Source: Rhabditoides inermis
Lineage: Eukaryota; Nematoda; Chromadorea; Rhabditida; Rhabditidae
Length of the DNA stretch: 64,000 nucleotides
Reading direction: 5' to 3'
NCBI GenBank assembly: GCA_963966185.1
Contig: CAWZYM010000129.1
Span: forward strand, 372,001-436,000
Shown: positions 23,461-35,564 of the stretch, in pieces
How positions within the stretch are numbered: position 1 is the first letter of the stretch
Layout: each line of letters opens with the position of its first letter
Position numbers and translations under genes: made by a program
The notes under the pieces: model-generated
Told to the model about the DNA's origin: nothing
The model's database searches: none
What the model saw: only the letters and a program-made list of their open reading frames with translations

Positions 23461-25084
23461 GTAAAGAAAAACACGGTTAGAGCAGTTCATTTTTATGTTC
23501 TCTAAAAATGCCCTTAGCTCATTGGTCGGGCACTTCTCGAGAAAACACATTGTAGTATGCAGTTTGACTCGACCTCCCAAACGCGACGGTCGAGAGAAGA
23601 TGGCCGGGCATATTTGTTAGAACGACTAAGGTAAAGAAAAACACGGTCAAAGCAGTTCAATTTCATGTTCTCTAAAAGTGCCTATAGCTCATTGGTCGGG
23701 CACTTCTCGAGAAAACACATTGTAGTATGCAGTTTGACTCGACCTCCCAAACGCGACGGTCGAGATAAGATGGCCGGGCATATTTGTTAGAACGACTAAG
23801 GTAAAGAAAAAGACAGTTAGAGCAGTTCATTTTCCTGTTCTCTAAAAATGCCCTTAGCTCATTGGTCGGGCACTTCTCGAGAAAACACATTGTAGTATGC
23901 AGTTTGACTCGACCTCCCAAACGCGACGGTCGAGAGAAGATGGCCGGGCATATTTGTTAGAACGACTAAGGTAAAGAAAAACACGGTTAGAGCAGTTCAT
24001 TTTTATGTTCTCTAAAAATGCCCTTAGCTCATTGGTCGGGCACTTCTCGAGAAAACACATTGTAGTATGCAGTTTGACTCGACCTCCCAAACGCGACGGT
24101 CGAGAGAAGATGGCCGGGCATATTTGTTAGAACGACTAAGGTAAAGAAAAACACGGTCAAAGCAGTTCAATTTCATGTTCTCTAAAAGTGCCTATAGCTC
24201 ATTGGTCGGGCACGTCTCGAGAAAACACATTGTAGTATGCAGTTTGACTCGACCTCCCAAACGCGACGGTCGAGAGAAGATGGCCGGGCATATTTGTTAG
24301 AACGACTATGGTAAAGAAAAAGACTTTGTAAGCAGTTCAATTTTATGTTCTCTAAAAATGCCCATAGCTCATTGGTCGGGCTTTTCTCGAGAAAACACAT
24401 TGTAGTATGCAATTTGACTCGACCTCCCAAACGCGACGGTCGAGAGAAGATGGCCGGGCATATTTGTTAGAACGACTATGGTAAAGAAAAACACGGTTAG
24501 AGCAGTTCATTTTTATGTTCTCTTAAAATGCCCATAGTTTATTGGTCGGGCACTTCTCAAGAAAACACATTGTAGTATGAAGTTTGACTCGACCTCCCAA
24601 ACGCGACGGTCGAGAGAAGATGGCCGGGCAAATTTGTTAGAACGACTATGGCAAAAAAGACGGTTAGAGCAGTTCATTTTTATGTTCGCTAAAAATGCCC
24701 ATAGCTCATTGGTCGAGCACTTCTCAAGAAAACACATTGTAGTATACAGTTTGACTCGAACTCCCAAACGCGACGGTCGAGAGAAGATGGGAGGGCATAT
24801 TTGTTAGAACGACTATGGTAAAGAAAAAGACTTTGTAAGCAGTTCAATTTTATGTTCTCTAAAAACGCCCATAGCTCATTGGTCGGGCACTTCTCGAGAA
24901 AACACATTGTAGTATGCAGTTGGACTCGAACTCCCAAACGCGACGGTCGAGAGAAGATGGCCGAGCATATTTGTTAGAACGACTATGGTAAAGAAAAAGA
25001 CGGTTCGAGCAGTTCATTTTTGTGTTCGCTAAAAACGCCCATAGCTCATTGGTCGGGCACTTCTCGAGAAAACACATTGTAGTA
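23461..25084. repeat. C subunit, copy 2
   Basis: Begins where an A-type half monomer (CTCCCAAATGCG, CGACTTTG) joins C-type sequence (GTAAAGAAAAACACGG). It ends near 25,084, where copy 1 has GCAGTTGGACTCGAACTCCC and this copy switches to the GCAGTTTGACTCGACC form and starts copy 3. It lacks the 89-bp junction monomer. Confidence 0.88.
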
Positions 25085-26506
25085 TGCAGTTTGACTCGAC
25101 CTCCCAAACGCGACGGTCGAGAGAAGATGGCCGGGCATATTTGTTAGAACGACTAAGGTAAAGAAAAACACGGTTAGAGCAGTTCATTTTTATGTTCTCT
25201 AAAAATGCCCTTAGCTCATTGGTCGGGCACTTCTCGAGAAAACACATTGTAGTATGCAGTTTGACTCGACCTCCCAAACGCGACGGTCGAGAGAAGATGG
25301 CCGGGCATATTTGTTAGAACGACTAAGGTAAAGAAAAACACGGTCAAAGCAGTTCAATTTCATGTTCTCTAAAAGTGCCTATAGTTCATTGGTCGGGCAC
25401 GTCTCGAGAAAACACATTGTAGTATGCAGTTTGACTCGACCTCCCAAACGCGACGGTCGAGAGAAGATGGCCGGGCATATTTGTTAGAACGACTATGGTA
25501 AAGAAAAAGACTTTGTAAGCAGTTCAATTTTATGTTCTCTAAAAATGCCCATAGCTCATTGGTCGGGCTTTTCTCGAGAAAACACATTGTAGTATGCAAT
25601 TTGACTCGACCTCCCAAACGCGACGGTCGAGAGAAGATGGCCGGGCATATTTGTTAGAACGACTATGGTAAAGAAAAACACGGTTAGAGCAGTTCATTTT
25701 TATGTTCTCTTAAAATGCCCATAGTTTATTGGTCGGGCACTTCTCAAGAAAACACATTGTAGTATGAAGTTTGACTCGACCTCCCAAACGCGACGGTCGA
25801 GAGAAGATGGCCGGGCAAATTTGTTAGAACGACTATGGCAAAAAAGACGGTTAGAGCAGTTCATTTTTATGTTCGCTAAAAATGCCCATAGCTCATTGGT
25901 CGAGCACTTCTCAAGAAAACACATTGTAGTATACAGTTTGACTCGAACTCCCAAACGCGACGGTCGAGAGAAGATGGGAGGGCATATTTGTTAGAACGAC
26001 TATGGTAAAGAAAAAGACTTTGTAAGCAGTTCAATTTTATGTTCTCTAAAAACGCCCATAGCTCATTGGTCGGGCACTTCTCGAGAAAACACATTGTAGT
26101 ATGCAGTTGGACTCGAACTCCCAAACGCGACGGTCGAGAGAAGATGGCCGAGCATATTTGTTAGAACGACTATGGTAAAGAAAAAGACGGTTCGAGCAGT
26201 TCATTTTTGTGTTCGCTAAAAACGCCCATAGCTCATTGGTCGGGCACTTCTCGAGAAAACACATTGTAGTATGCAGTTGGACTCGAACTCCCAAACGCGA
26301 CGGTCGAGAGAAGATGGGAGGGCATATTTGTTAGAACGACTATGGTAAAGAAAAAGACTTTGTAAGCAGTTCAATTTTATGTTCTCTAAAAACGCCCATA
26401 GCTCATTGGTCGGACACTTCTCGAGAAAACACAGTAAAGAAAAAGACGGTTGAAGCAGTTCATTTTTATGTTCTCTGAAAATGCCCATAGCTCATTGGTC
26501 GGGCAC
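25085..26506. repeat. C subunit, copy 3
   Basis: Matches copy 2 at 1,187 bp (seven monomers less the same 3-bp deletion) and matches the end of copy 1 at 3,143 bp (1,956 + 1,187), up to and including the 89-bp junction monomer at 26,418. I saw no difference from copy 1 over 26,216-26,488 apart from the last bases, where GGGCACTACTCGAG replaces GGGCACTTCTCGAG. Confidence 0.88.
26418..26506. repeat. 89-bp truncated monomer, C/A junction copy 2
   Basis: Same break point (ACACA / GTAAAG) as at 23,275. Here the A-type sequence continues into a complete A block, so this is the full form of the junction; the copy at 23,275 is followed by only about one monomer of A before returning to C. Confidence 0.95.
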
Positions 26507-29500
26507 TACTCGAGAAAACACATTGTAGTATGCAGTTTTACTCGACCTCCCAAATGCGACGGTCGAGAGAAGATGGCCGGGCATATTTGTTAGAACGACT
26601 TTGGTGAAGAAAAAGACGGTTGAAGCAGTTCATGTTTATGTTCTCTGAAAATGCCCATAGCTCATTGGTCGGGCACTTCTTGAGAAAACACATTGTAGTA
26701 TGCAGTTTTACTCGATCTCCCAAACGCGACGGTCGAAAGAAGGTGGCCGGGCGTTATTGTTAGAACGACTATGGTAAAGAAAAAGACGGTTAGAGCAGTT
26801 CATTTTTCTGTTCTCTAAAAATGCCCATAGCTCATTGGTCGGGCACTTCTCGAGAAAACACATTGTAGTATGCAGTTTGACTCGACCTCCCAAACGCGAC
26901 GGTCGAGAGAAGATGGCCGAACATATTTGTTAGAACGACTTTGGTGAAGAAAAAGACGGTTGAAGCAGTTCATTTTTATGTTCTCTGAAAATGCCCATAG
27001 CTCATTGGTCGGGCACTTCTCGAGAAAACACATTGTAGTATGCAGTTTTACTCGACCTCCCAAACGCGACGGTCGAGAGAAGATGGCCGGGCATATTTGT
27101 TAGAACGACTATGGTAAAGAAAAACACGGTTAGAGCAGTTCATTTTCAAGTTCTCTGAAAATGCCCAAAGCTCATTGGTCGGGCACTTCTCGAGAAAACA
27201 CATTGTAGTATGCAGTTTTACTCGACCTCCCAAACGCGACGGTCGAGAGAAGATGGCCGGGCATATTTGTTAGAACGACTTTGGTGAAGAAAAAGACGGT
27301 TGAAGCAGTTCATTTTTATGTTCTCTGAAAATGCCCATAGCTCATTGGTCGGGCACTTCTCGAGAAAACACATTGTAGTATGCAGTTTTACTCGACCTCC
27401 CAAACGCGACGGTCGAAAGAAGGTGGCCGGGCGTTATTGTTAGAACGACTATGGTAAAGAAAAAGACGGTTAGAGCAGTTCATTTTTCTGTTCTCTAAAA
27501 ATGCCCATAGCTCATTGGTCAGGCACTTCTCGAGAAAACACATTGTAGTATGCAGTTTGACTCGACCTCCCAAACGCGACGGTCGAGAGAAGATGGCCGG
27601 GCAAGTTTGTTAGAACGACTATGGCAAAAAAGACGGTTAGAGCAGTTCATTTTTATGTTCTCTAAAAATGCCCATAGCTCATTGGTCGGGCACTTCTCGA
27701 GAAAACACATTGTAGTATGCAGTTTTACTCGACCTCCCAAATGCGACGGTCGAGAGAAGATGGCCGGGCATATTTGTTAGAACGACTTTGGTGAAGAAAA
27801 AGACGGTTGAAGCAGTTCATTTTTATGTTCTCTGAAAATGCCCATAGCTCATTGGTCGGGCACTTCTCGAGAAAACACATTGTAGTATGCAGTTTTACTC
27901 GACCTCCCAAACGCGACGGTCGAAAGAAGGTGGCCGGGCGTTATTGTTAGAACGACTATGGTAAAGAAAAAGACGGTTAGAGCAGTTCATTTTTCTGTTC
28001 TCTAAAAATGCCCATAGCTCATTGGTCGGGCACTTCTCGAGAAAACACATTGTAGTATGCAGTTTGACTCGACCTCCCAAACGCGACGGTCGAGAGAAGA
28101 TGGCCGGGCATATTTGTTAGAACGACTATGGTAAAGAAAAACACGGTTGTAGCAGTTCATTTTTCTGATCTCAAAAAATGTCCATAGCTCATTGGTCGGG
28201 CACTTCTCGAGAAAACACATTGTAGTATGCAGTTTTACTCGACCTCCCAAACGCGACGGTCGAAAGAAGGTGGCCGGGCGTTATTGTTAGAACGACTATG
28301 GTAAAGAAAAAGACGGTTAGAGCAGTTCATTTTTCTGTTCTCTAAAAATGCCCATAGCTCATTGGTCGGGCACTTCTCGAGAAAACACATTGTAGTATGC
28401 AGTTTGACTCGACCTCCCAAACGCGACGGTCGAGAGAAGATGGCCGGGCATATTTGTTAGAACGACTTTGGTGAAGAAAAAGACGGTTGAAGCAGTTCAT
28501 TTTTATGTTCTCTGAAAATGCCCATAGCTCATTGGTCGGGCACTTCTCGAGAAAACACATTGTAGTATGCAGTTTTACTCAACCTCCCAAACGCGACGGT
28601 CGAAAGAAGGTGGTCGGGCGTTATTGTTAGAACGACTATGGTAAAGAAAAAAAACGGTTAGAGCAGTTCATTTTTCTGTTCTCTAAAAATGCCCATAGCT
28701 CATTGGTCGGGCACTTCTCGAGAAAACACATTGTAGTATGCAGTTTGACTCGACCTCCCAAACGCGACGGTCGAGAGAAGATGGCCGGGCATATTTGTTA
28801 GAACGACTATGGTAAAGAAAAACACGGTTATAGCAGTTCATTTTTCTGTTTTTATAAAAAAAAATGTCCATAGCTCATTGGTCGGGTTTTTCTCGAGAAA
28901 ACACATTGTAGTATGCAGTTTTACTCGACCTCCCAAACGCGACGGTCGAGAAAAGGTGGCCGGGCATTATTGTTAGAACGACTATGGTAAAGAAAAGACA
29001 GTTAGAGCAGTTCATTTTTTTTGTTCTCTAAAAATTCCCTTAGCTCATTGGTCGGGCACTTCTCGAGAAAACACATTGTAGTATGCAGTTTGACTCGACC
29101 TCCCAAACGCGACGGTCGAGAGAAGATGGCCGGACATATTTGTTAGAACGACTACGATAAAGAAAAAGACGTTAATAGCAATTTATTTTTATGTTCTCTA
29201 AAAATGCCCATAGCTCATTGGTCGGGCACTTCTCGAGAAAACACATTGTAGTATGCAGTTTGACTCGACCTCCCAAACGCGACGGTCGAGAGAAGATGGC
29301 CGGGCATATTTGTTAGAACGACTTTGGTAAAGAAAAAGACGGTTGAAGCAGTTCATTTTTATGTTCTCTGAAAATGCCCATAGCTCATTGGTCGGGCACT
29401 TCTCGAGAAAACACATTGTAGTATGCAGTTTTACTCGACCTCCCAAACGCGACGGTCGAGAGAAGATGGCCGGGCATATTTGTTAGAACGACTTTGGTGA

Positions 29501-32500
29501 AGAAAAAGACGGTTGAAGCAGTTAATTTTTATGTTCTCTGAAAATGCCCATAGCTCATTGGTCGGGCACTTCTCGAGAAAACACATTGTAGTATGCAGTT
29601 TTACTCGACCTCCCAAACGCGACGGTCGAAAGAAGGTGGCCGGGCGTTATTGTTAGAACGACTATGGTAAAGAAAAAGACGGTTAGAGCAGTTCATTTTT
29701 CTGTTCTCTAAAAATGCCCATAGCTCATTGGTCGGGCACTTCTCGAGAAAACACATTGTAGTATGCAGTTTTACTCGACCTCCCAAACGCGACGGTCGAT
29801 AAAAGGTGGCCGGGCATTATTGTTAGAACGACTATGGTAAAGAAAAGACAGTTAGAGCAGTTCATTTTTTTGTTCTCTAAAAATGCCCATAGCTAATTGG
29901 TCAGGCACTTCTCGAGAAAACACATTGTAGTATGCAGTTTGACTCGACCTCCCAAACGCGACGGTCGAGAGAAGATGGCCGGGCATATTTGTTAGAACGA
30001 CTACGGTGAAGAAAAAGACGGTTGAAGCAGTTCATTTTTATGTTCTCTGAAAATGCCCATAGCTCATTGGTCGGGCACTTCTCGAGAAAACACATTGTAG
30101 TATGCAGTTTTACTCGACCTCCCAAACGCGACGGTCGAGAGAAGATGGCCGGGCATATTTGTTAGAACGACTAAGGTAAAGAAAAACACGGTTAGAGCAG
30201 TTCATTTTCAAGTTCTCTGAAAATGCCCAAAGCTCATTGGTCGGGCACTTCTCGAGAAAACACATTGTAGTATGCAGTTTTACTCGACCTCCCAAACGCG
30301 ACGGTCGAGAGAAGATGGCCGGGCATATTTGTTAGAACGACTTTGGTAAAGAAAAAGACGGTTGAAGCAGTTCATTTTTATGTTCTCTGAAAATGCCCAT
30401 AGCTCATTGGTCAGGCATTTCTCGAGAAAACACATTGTAGTATGCAGTTTTACTCGACCTCCCAAACGCGACGGTCGAGAGAAGATGGCCGGGCATATTT
30501 GTTAGAACGACTTTGGTAAAGAAAAAGACGGTTGAAACAGTTCATTTTTATGTTCTCTGAAAATGCCCAAAGCTTATTGGTCGGGCACTTCTCGAGAAAA
30601 CACATTGTAGTATGCAGTTTTACTCGACCTCCCAAACGCGACGGTCGAGAGAAGATGGCCGGGCATATTTGTTAGAACGACTTTGGTAAAGAAAAAGACG
30701 GTTGAAGCAGTTCATTTTTATGTTCTCTGGAAATGCCCATAGCTCATTGGTCGGGCACTTCTCGAGAAAACACATTGTAGTATGCAGTTTTACTCGACCT
30801 CCCAAACGCGACGGTCGAGAGAAGATGGCCGGGCATATTTGTTAGAACGACTTTGGTGAAGAAAAAGACGGTTGAAGCAGTTCATTTTTATGTTCTCTGA
30901 AAATGCCCATAGCTCATTGGTCGGGCACTTCTCGAGAAAACACATTGTAGTATGCAGTTTTACTCGACCTCCCAAACGCGACGGTCGAAAGAAGGTGGCC
31001 GGGCATATTTGTTAGAACGACTTTGGTAAAGAAAAAGACGGTTGAAGCAGTTCATTTTTATGTTCTCTGAAAATGCCCAAAGCTCATTGGTCGGGCACTT
31101 CTCGAGAAAACACATTGTAGTATGCAGTTTTACTCGACCTCCCAAACGCGACGGTCGAGAGAAGATGGCCGGGCATATTTGTTAGAACGACTTTGGTAAA
31201 GAAAAAGACGGTTGAAGCAGTTCATTTTTATGTTCTCTGAAAATGCCCATAGCTCATTGGTCGGGCACTTCTCGAGAAAACACATTGTAGTATGCAGTTT
31301 TACTCGACCTCCCAAACGCGACGGTCGAGAGAAGATGGCCGGGCATATTTGTTAGAACGACTTTGGTGAAGAAAAAGACGGTTGAAGCAGTTCATTTTTA
31401 TGTTCTCTGAAAATGCCCATAGCTCATTGGTCGGGCACTTCTCGAGAAAACACATTGTAGTATGCAGTTTTACTCGACCTCCCAAACGCGACGGTCGAAA
31501 GAAGGTGGCCGGGCGTTATTGTTAGAACGACTATGGTAAAGAAAAAGACGGTTAGAGCAGTTCATTTTTCTGTTCTCTAAAAATGCCCATAGCTCATTGG
31601 TCGGGCACTTCTCGAGAAAACACATTGTAGTATGCAGTTTGACTCGACCTCCCAAACGCGACGGTCGAGAGAAGATGGCCGGGCATATTTGTTAGAACGA
31701 CTTTGGTGAAGAAAAATACGGTTGAAGCAGTTCATTTTTATGTTCTCTGAAAATGCCCATAGCTCATTGGTCGGGCACTTCTCGAGAAAACACATTGTAG
31801 TATGCAGTTTTACTCGACCTCCCAAACGCGACAGTCGAAAGAAGGTGGCCGGGCGTTATTGTTAGAACGACTATGATAAAGAAAAAACGGTTAGAGCAGT
31901 TCATTTTTCTGTTCTCTAAAAATGCCCATAGCTCATTGGTCGGGCACTTCTCGAGAAAACACATTGTAGTATGCAGTTTGACTCGACCTCCCAAACGCGA
32001 CGGTCGAGAGAAGATGGCCGGGCATATTTGTTAGAACGACTATGGTAAAGAAAATCACGGTTATAGCAGTTCATTTTTCTGTTCTCAAAAAATGTCCATA
32101 GCTCATTGGTCGGGCACTTCTCGAGAAAACACATTGTAGTATGCAGTTTGACTCGACCTCCCAAACGCGACGGTCGAGAGAAGATGGCCGGGCATATTTG
32201 TTAGAACGACTATTGTAAAGAAAAACACGGTTATAGCAGTTCAATTTTCTGTTCTCAAAAAATGTCCATAGCTCATTGGTCGGGCACTTCTCGAGAAAAC
32301 ACATTGTAGTATGCAGTTTTACTCGACCTCCCAAACGCGACGGTCGAGAAAAGGTGGCCGGGCAATATTGTTAGAACGACTATGGTAAAGAAAAGACAGT
32401 TAGAGCAGTTCATTTTTTTGTTCTCTAAAAATTCCCTTAGCTCATTGGTCGGGCACTTCTCGAGAAAACACATTGTAGTATGCAGTTTGACTCGACCTCC

Positions 32501-32966
32501 CAAACGCGACGGTCGGGAGAAGATGGCCGGGCATATTTGTTAGAACGACTACGATAAAGAAAAAGACGTTAATAGCAATTTATTTTTATGTTCTCTAAAA
32601 ATGCCCATAGCTCATTGGTCGGGCACTTCTCGAGAAAACACATTGTAGTATGCAGTTTGACTCGACCTCCCAAACGCGACGGTCGAGAGAAGATGGCCGG
32701 GCATATTTGTTAGAACGACTATGGTAAAGAAAAACACGGTTAGAGCAGTTCATTTTCAAGTTCTCTGAAAATGCCCAAAGCTCATTGGTCGGGCACTTCT
32801 CGAGAAAACACATTGTAGTATGCAGTTTGACTCGACCTCCCAAACGCGACGGTCGAGAGAAGATGGCCGGGCATATTTGTTAGAACGACTATGGTAAAGA
32901 AAAACACGGTTATAGCAGTTCATTTTTCTGTTCTCAAAAAATGCCCATAGCTCATTGGTCGGGCAC
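26507..32966. repeat. A block, copy 2
   Basis: About 38 monomers. The first six (to 27,526) precede the part that matches the window start. Alignment to A copy 1: offset 27,526 for 1-1,100; then one extra A at about 28,648; then 27,370 for 1,541-2,650; then 27,880 for 2,660-6,270. It contains three monomers (30,110-30,620) that copy 1 lacks but the third copy has, so copy 1 probably lost them. A monomer pair near 1,831-2,000 (ACTACGATAAAG twice) is replaced here by one such monomer and one CTTTGGTAAAG monomer (29,161-29,340). Confidence 0.88.
28715..28889. repeat. 175-bp monomer with extended A/T run
   Basis: The variable part reads CTGTTTTTATA followed by nine A and TGTCC, and the end is GTCGGGTTTTTCTCGAG in place of GTCGGGCACTTCTCGAG. 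Counterparts are 50,903-51,077 (nine A, 175 bp) and 52,438-52,611 (eight A, 174 bp). A copy 1 has an ordinary TTCAAGTTCTC monomer plus the 162-bp monomer at this place, so that segment was exchanged. Confidence 0.9.
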
Positions 32967-34200
32967 TTCTCGAGAAAACACATTGTAGTATGCAGTTTGA
33001 CTCGACCTCCCAAACGCGACGGTCGAGAGAAGATGGCCGGGCATAACTGTTAGAACGACTATGGTGAAAATAAAGACGGTTATAGCAGTTCATTTTGATG
33101 TTCTCTGAAAATGCCCATAGCTCATTGGTCGGGCACTTCTCGAGAAAACACATTGTAGTATGCAGTTTGACTCGACCTCCCAAACGCGACGGTCGAGAGA
33201 AGATGGCCGGGCATAATTGTTAGAACGACTATGGTAAAGAAAAACACGGTTAGAGCAGTTCAATTTTCTGTTTTTAAAAAATGCCCATAGCTCATTGGTC
33301 GGGCACTTCTCGAGAAAACACATTGTAGTATGCAGTTTGACTCGACCTCCCAAACGCGACGGTCGAGAGAAGATGGCCGGGCATATTTGTTAGAACCACT
33401 ATGGTAAAGAGAAAGACGGTTAGAGCAGTTTATTTTTATAATTTCAAAAAATGGCCATAAGTAGCTCATTAGTCGGGCACTTCTCAAGAAAACACATTGT
33501 AGTATGCAGTTTGACTCAACTTCCCAAACGCGACGGTCGAGAGAAGATGGCCGGGCATATTTGTTAGAACGACTATGGTAAAGAAAAAGACGGTTAGAGC
33601 AGTTCATTTTCCTGTTTTCTAAAAATGCCCATAGCTCATTGGTCGGGCACTTCTCGAGAAAACACATTGTAGTATGCAGTTTGACTCGACCTCCCAAACG
33701 CGACGGTCGAGAGAAGATGGTCGAGCATAACTGTTAGAACGACTATGGTAAAAATAAAGACGGTTATAGCAGTTTATTTTGATGTTCTCTGAAAACGCCC
33801 ATATCTCATTGGTCGGGCACTTCTCGAGAAAACACATTGTAGTATGCAGTTTGACTCGACCTCCCAAACGCGACGGTCGAGAGAAGATGGCCGGGCATAA
33901 TTGTTAGAACGACTATGGTAAAGAAAAACACGGTTAGAGCAGTTCAATTTTCTGTTCTTCAAAATTGCCCATAGCTCATTGATCGGGCACTTCTCGAGAA
34001 AACACATTGTAGTATGCAGTATGACTCGACTTCCCAAACGCGACGGTCGAGAGAAGATGGCCGGGCATATTTGTTAGAACGACTATGGTAAAAATAAAGA
34101 CGGTTATAGCAGTTCATTTTTATGTTCTCTGAAATTGCCCATAGCTCATTGGTCAGGCACTTCTCGAGAAAACACATTGTAGTATGCAGTTTGACTCGAT
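32837..34200. repeat. 1,364-bp 8-mer duplication, unit 1
   Basis: Eight monomers plus the 4-bp insertion at 33,307-33,480. It matches 34,201-35,564 at 1,364 bp. The unit exists once in copy 1 of the array (about 4,957-6,320), so this is a gain specific to the second super-copy. Compared with copy 1 one monomer (6,328-6,497, TTTTTTTGTTCTCTGATAATG) was lost at the same event. Confidence 0.92.
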
Positions 34201-35564
34201 CTCCCAAACGCGACGGTCGAGAGAAGATGGCCGGGCATATTTGTTAGAACGACTATGGTAAAGAAAAACACGGTTATAGCAGTTCATTTTTCTGTTCTCA
34301 AAAAATGCCCATAGCTCATTGGTCGGGCACTTCTCGAGAAAACACATTGTAGTATGCAGTTTGACTCGACCTCCCAAACGCGACGGTCGAGAGAAGATGG
34401 CCGGGCATAACTGTTAGAACGACTATGGTGAAAATAAAGACGGTTATAGCAGTTCATTTTGATGTTCTCTGAAAATGCCCATAGCTCATTGGTCGGGCAC
34501 TTCTCGAGAAAACACATTGTAGTATGCAGTTTGACTCGACCTCCCAAACGCGACGGTCGAGAGAAGATGGCCGGGCATAATTGTTAGAACGACTATGGTA
34601 AAGAAAAACACGGTTAGAGCAGTTCAATTTTCTGTTTTTAAAAAATGCCCATAGCTCATTGGTCGGGCACTTCTCGAGAAAACACATTGTAGTATGCAGT
34701 TTGACTCGACCTCCCAAACGCGACGGTCGAGAGAAGATGGCCGGGCATATTTGTTAGAACCACTATGGTAAAGAGAAAGACGGTTAGAGCAGTTTATTTT
34801 TATAATTTCAAAAAATGGCCATAAGTAGCTCATTAGTCGGGCACTTCTCAAGAAAACACATTGTAGTATGCAGTTTGACTCAACTTCCCAAACGCGACGG
34901 TCGAGAGAAGATGGCCGGGCATATTTGTTAGAACGACTATGGTAAAGAAAAAGACGGTTAGAGCAGTTCATTTTCCTGTTTTCTAAAAATGCCCATAGCT
35001 CATTGGTCGGGCACTTCTCGAGAAAACACATTGTAGTATGCAGTTTGACTCGACCTCCCAAACGCGACGGTCGAGAGAAGATGGTCGAGCATAACTGTTA
35101 GAACGACTATGGTAAAAATAAAGACGGTTATAGCAGTTTATTTTGATGTTCTCTGAAAACGCCCATATCTCATTGGTCGGGCACTTCTCGAGAAAACACA
35201 TTGTAGTATGCAGTTTGACTCGACCTCCCAAACGCGACGGTCGAGAGAAGATGGCCGGGCATAATTGTTAGAACGACTATGGTAAAGAAAAACACGGTTA
35301 GAGCAGTTCAATTTTCTGTTCTTCAAAATTGCCCATAGCTCATTGATCGGGCACTTCTCGAGAAAACACATTGTAGTATGCAGTATGACTCGACTTCCCA
35401 AACGCGACGGTCGAGAGAAGATGGCCGGGCATATTTGTTAGAACGACTATGGTAAAAATAAAGACGGTTATAGCAGTTCATTTTTATGTTCTCTGAAATT
35501 GCCCATAGCTCATTGGTCAGGCACTTCTCGAGAAAACACATTGTAGTATGCAGTTTGACTCGAT
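34201..35564. repeat. 1,364-bp 8-mer duplication, unit 2
   Basis: Second unit, with a 174-bp monomer at 34,671-34,844. Similarity to unit 1 continues to about 35,593, where AGATGACCGGG replaces AGATGGCCGGG and the order of copy 1 (6,520 onward) resumes. Confidence 0.92.

Larger units (their letters stand above)
20897..26506. repeat. C block, copy 1
   Basis: About 33 monomers of the C group. Markers are ACTAAGGTAAAG, GTGCCTATAG, GACTTTGTAAGCAGTTCAATT, TTCGCTAAAAA, GTTTATTGG, TGGACTCGAACTCCC and AGATGGGAGGG. It holds a 510-bp duplication and three copies of a C subunit at offsets of 1,956 and 1,187 bp. It includes one complete C-to-A junction at 23,275 followed by about 190 bp of A-type sequence, then returns to C at about 23,461. 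A second junction at 26,418 leads into the next A block. Confidence 0.88.

Noticed and set aside
28840..28870. TATA-like promoter at TTTTTATAAAAAAAA
   Set aside because: It is an A/T-run variant of the normal variable part in a satellite; there is no start signal or gene downstream.
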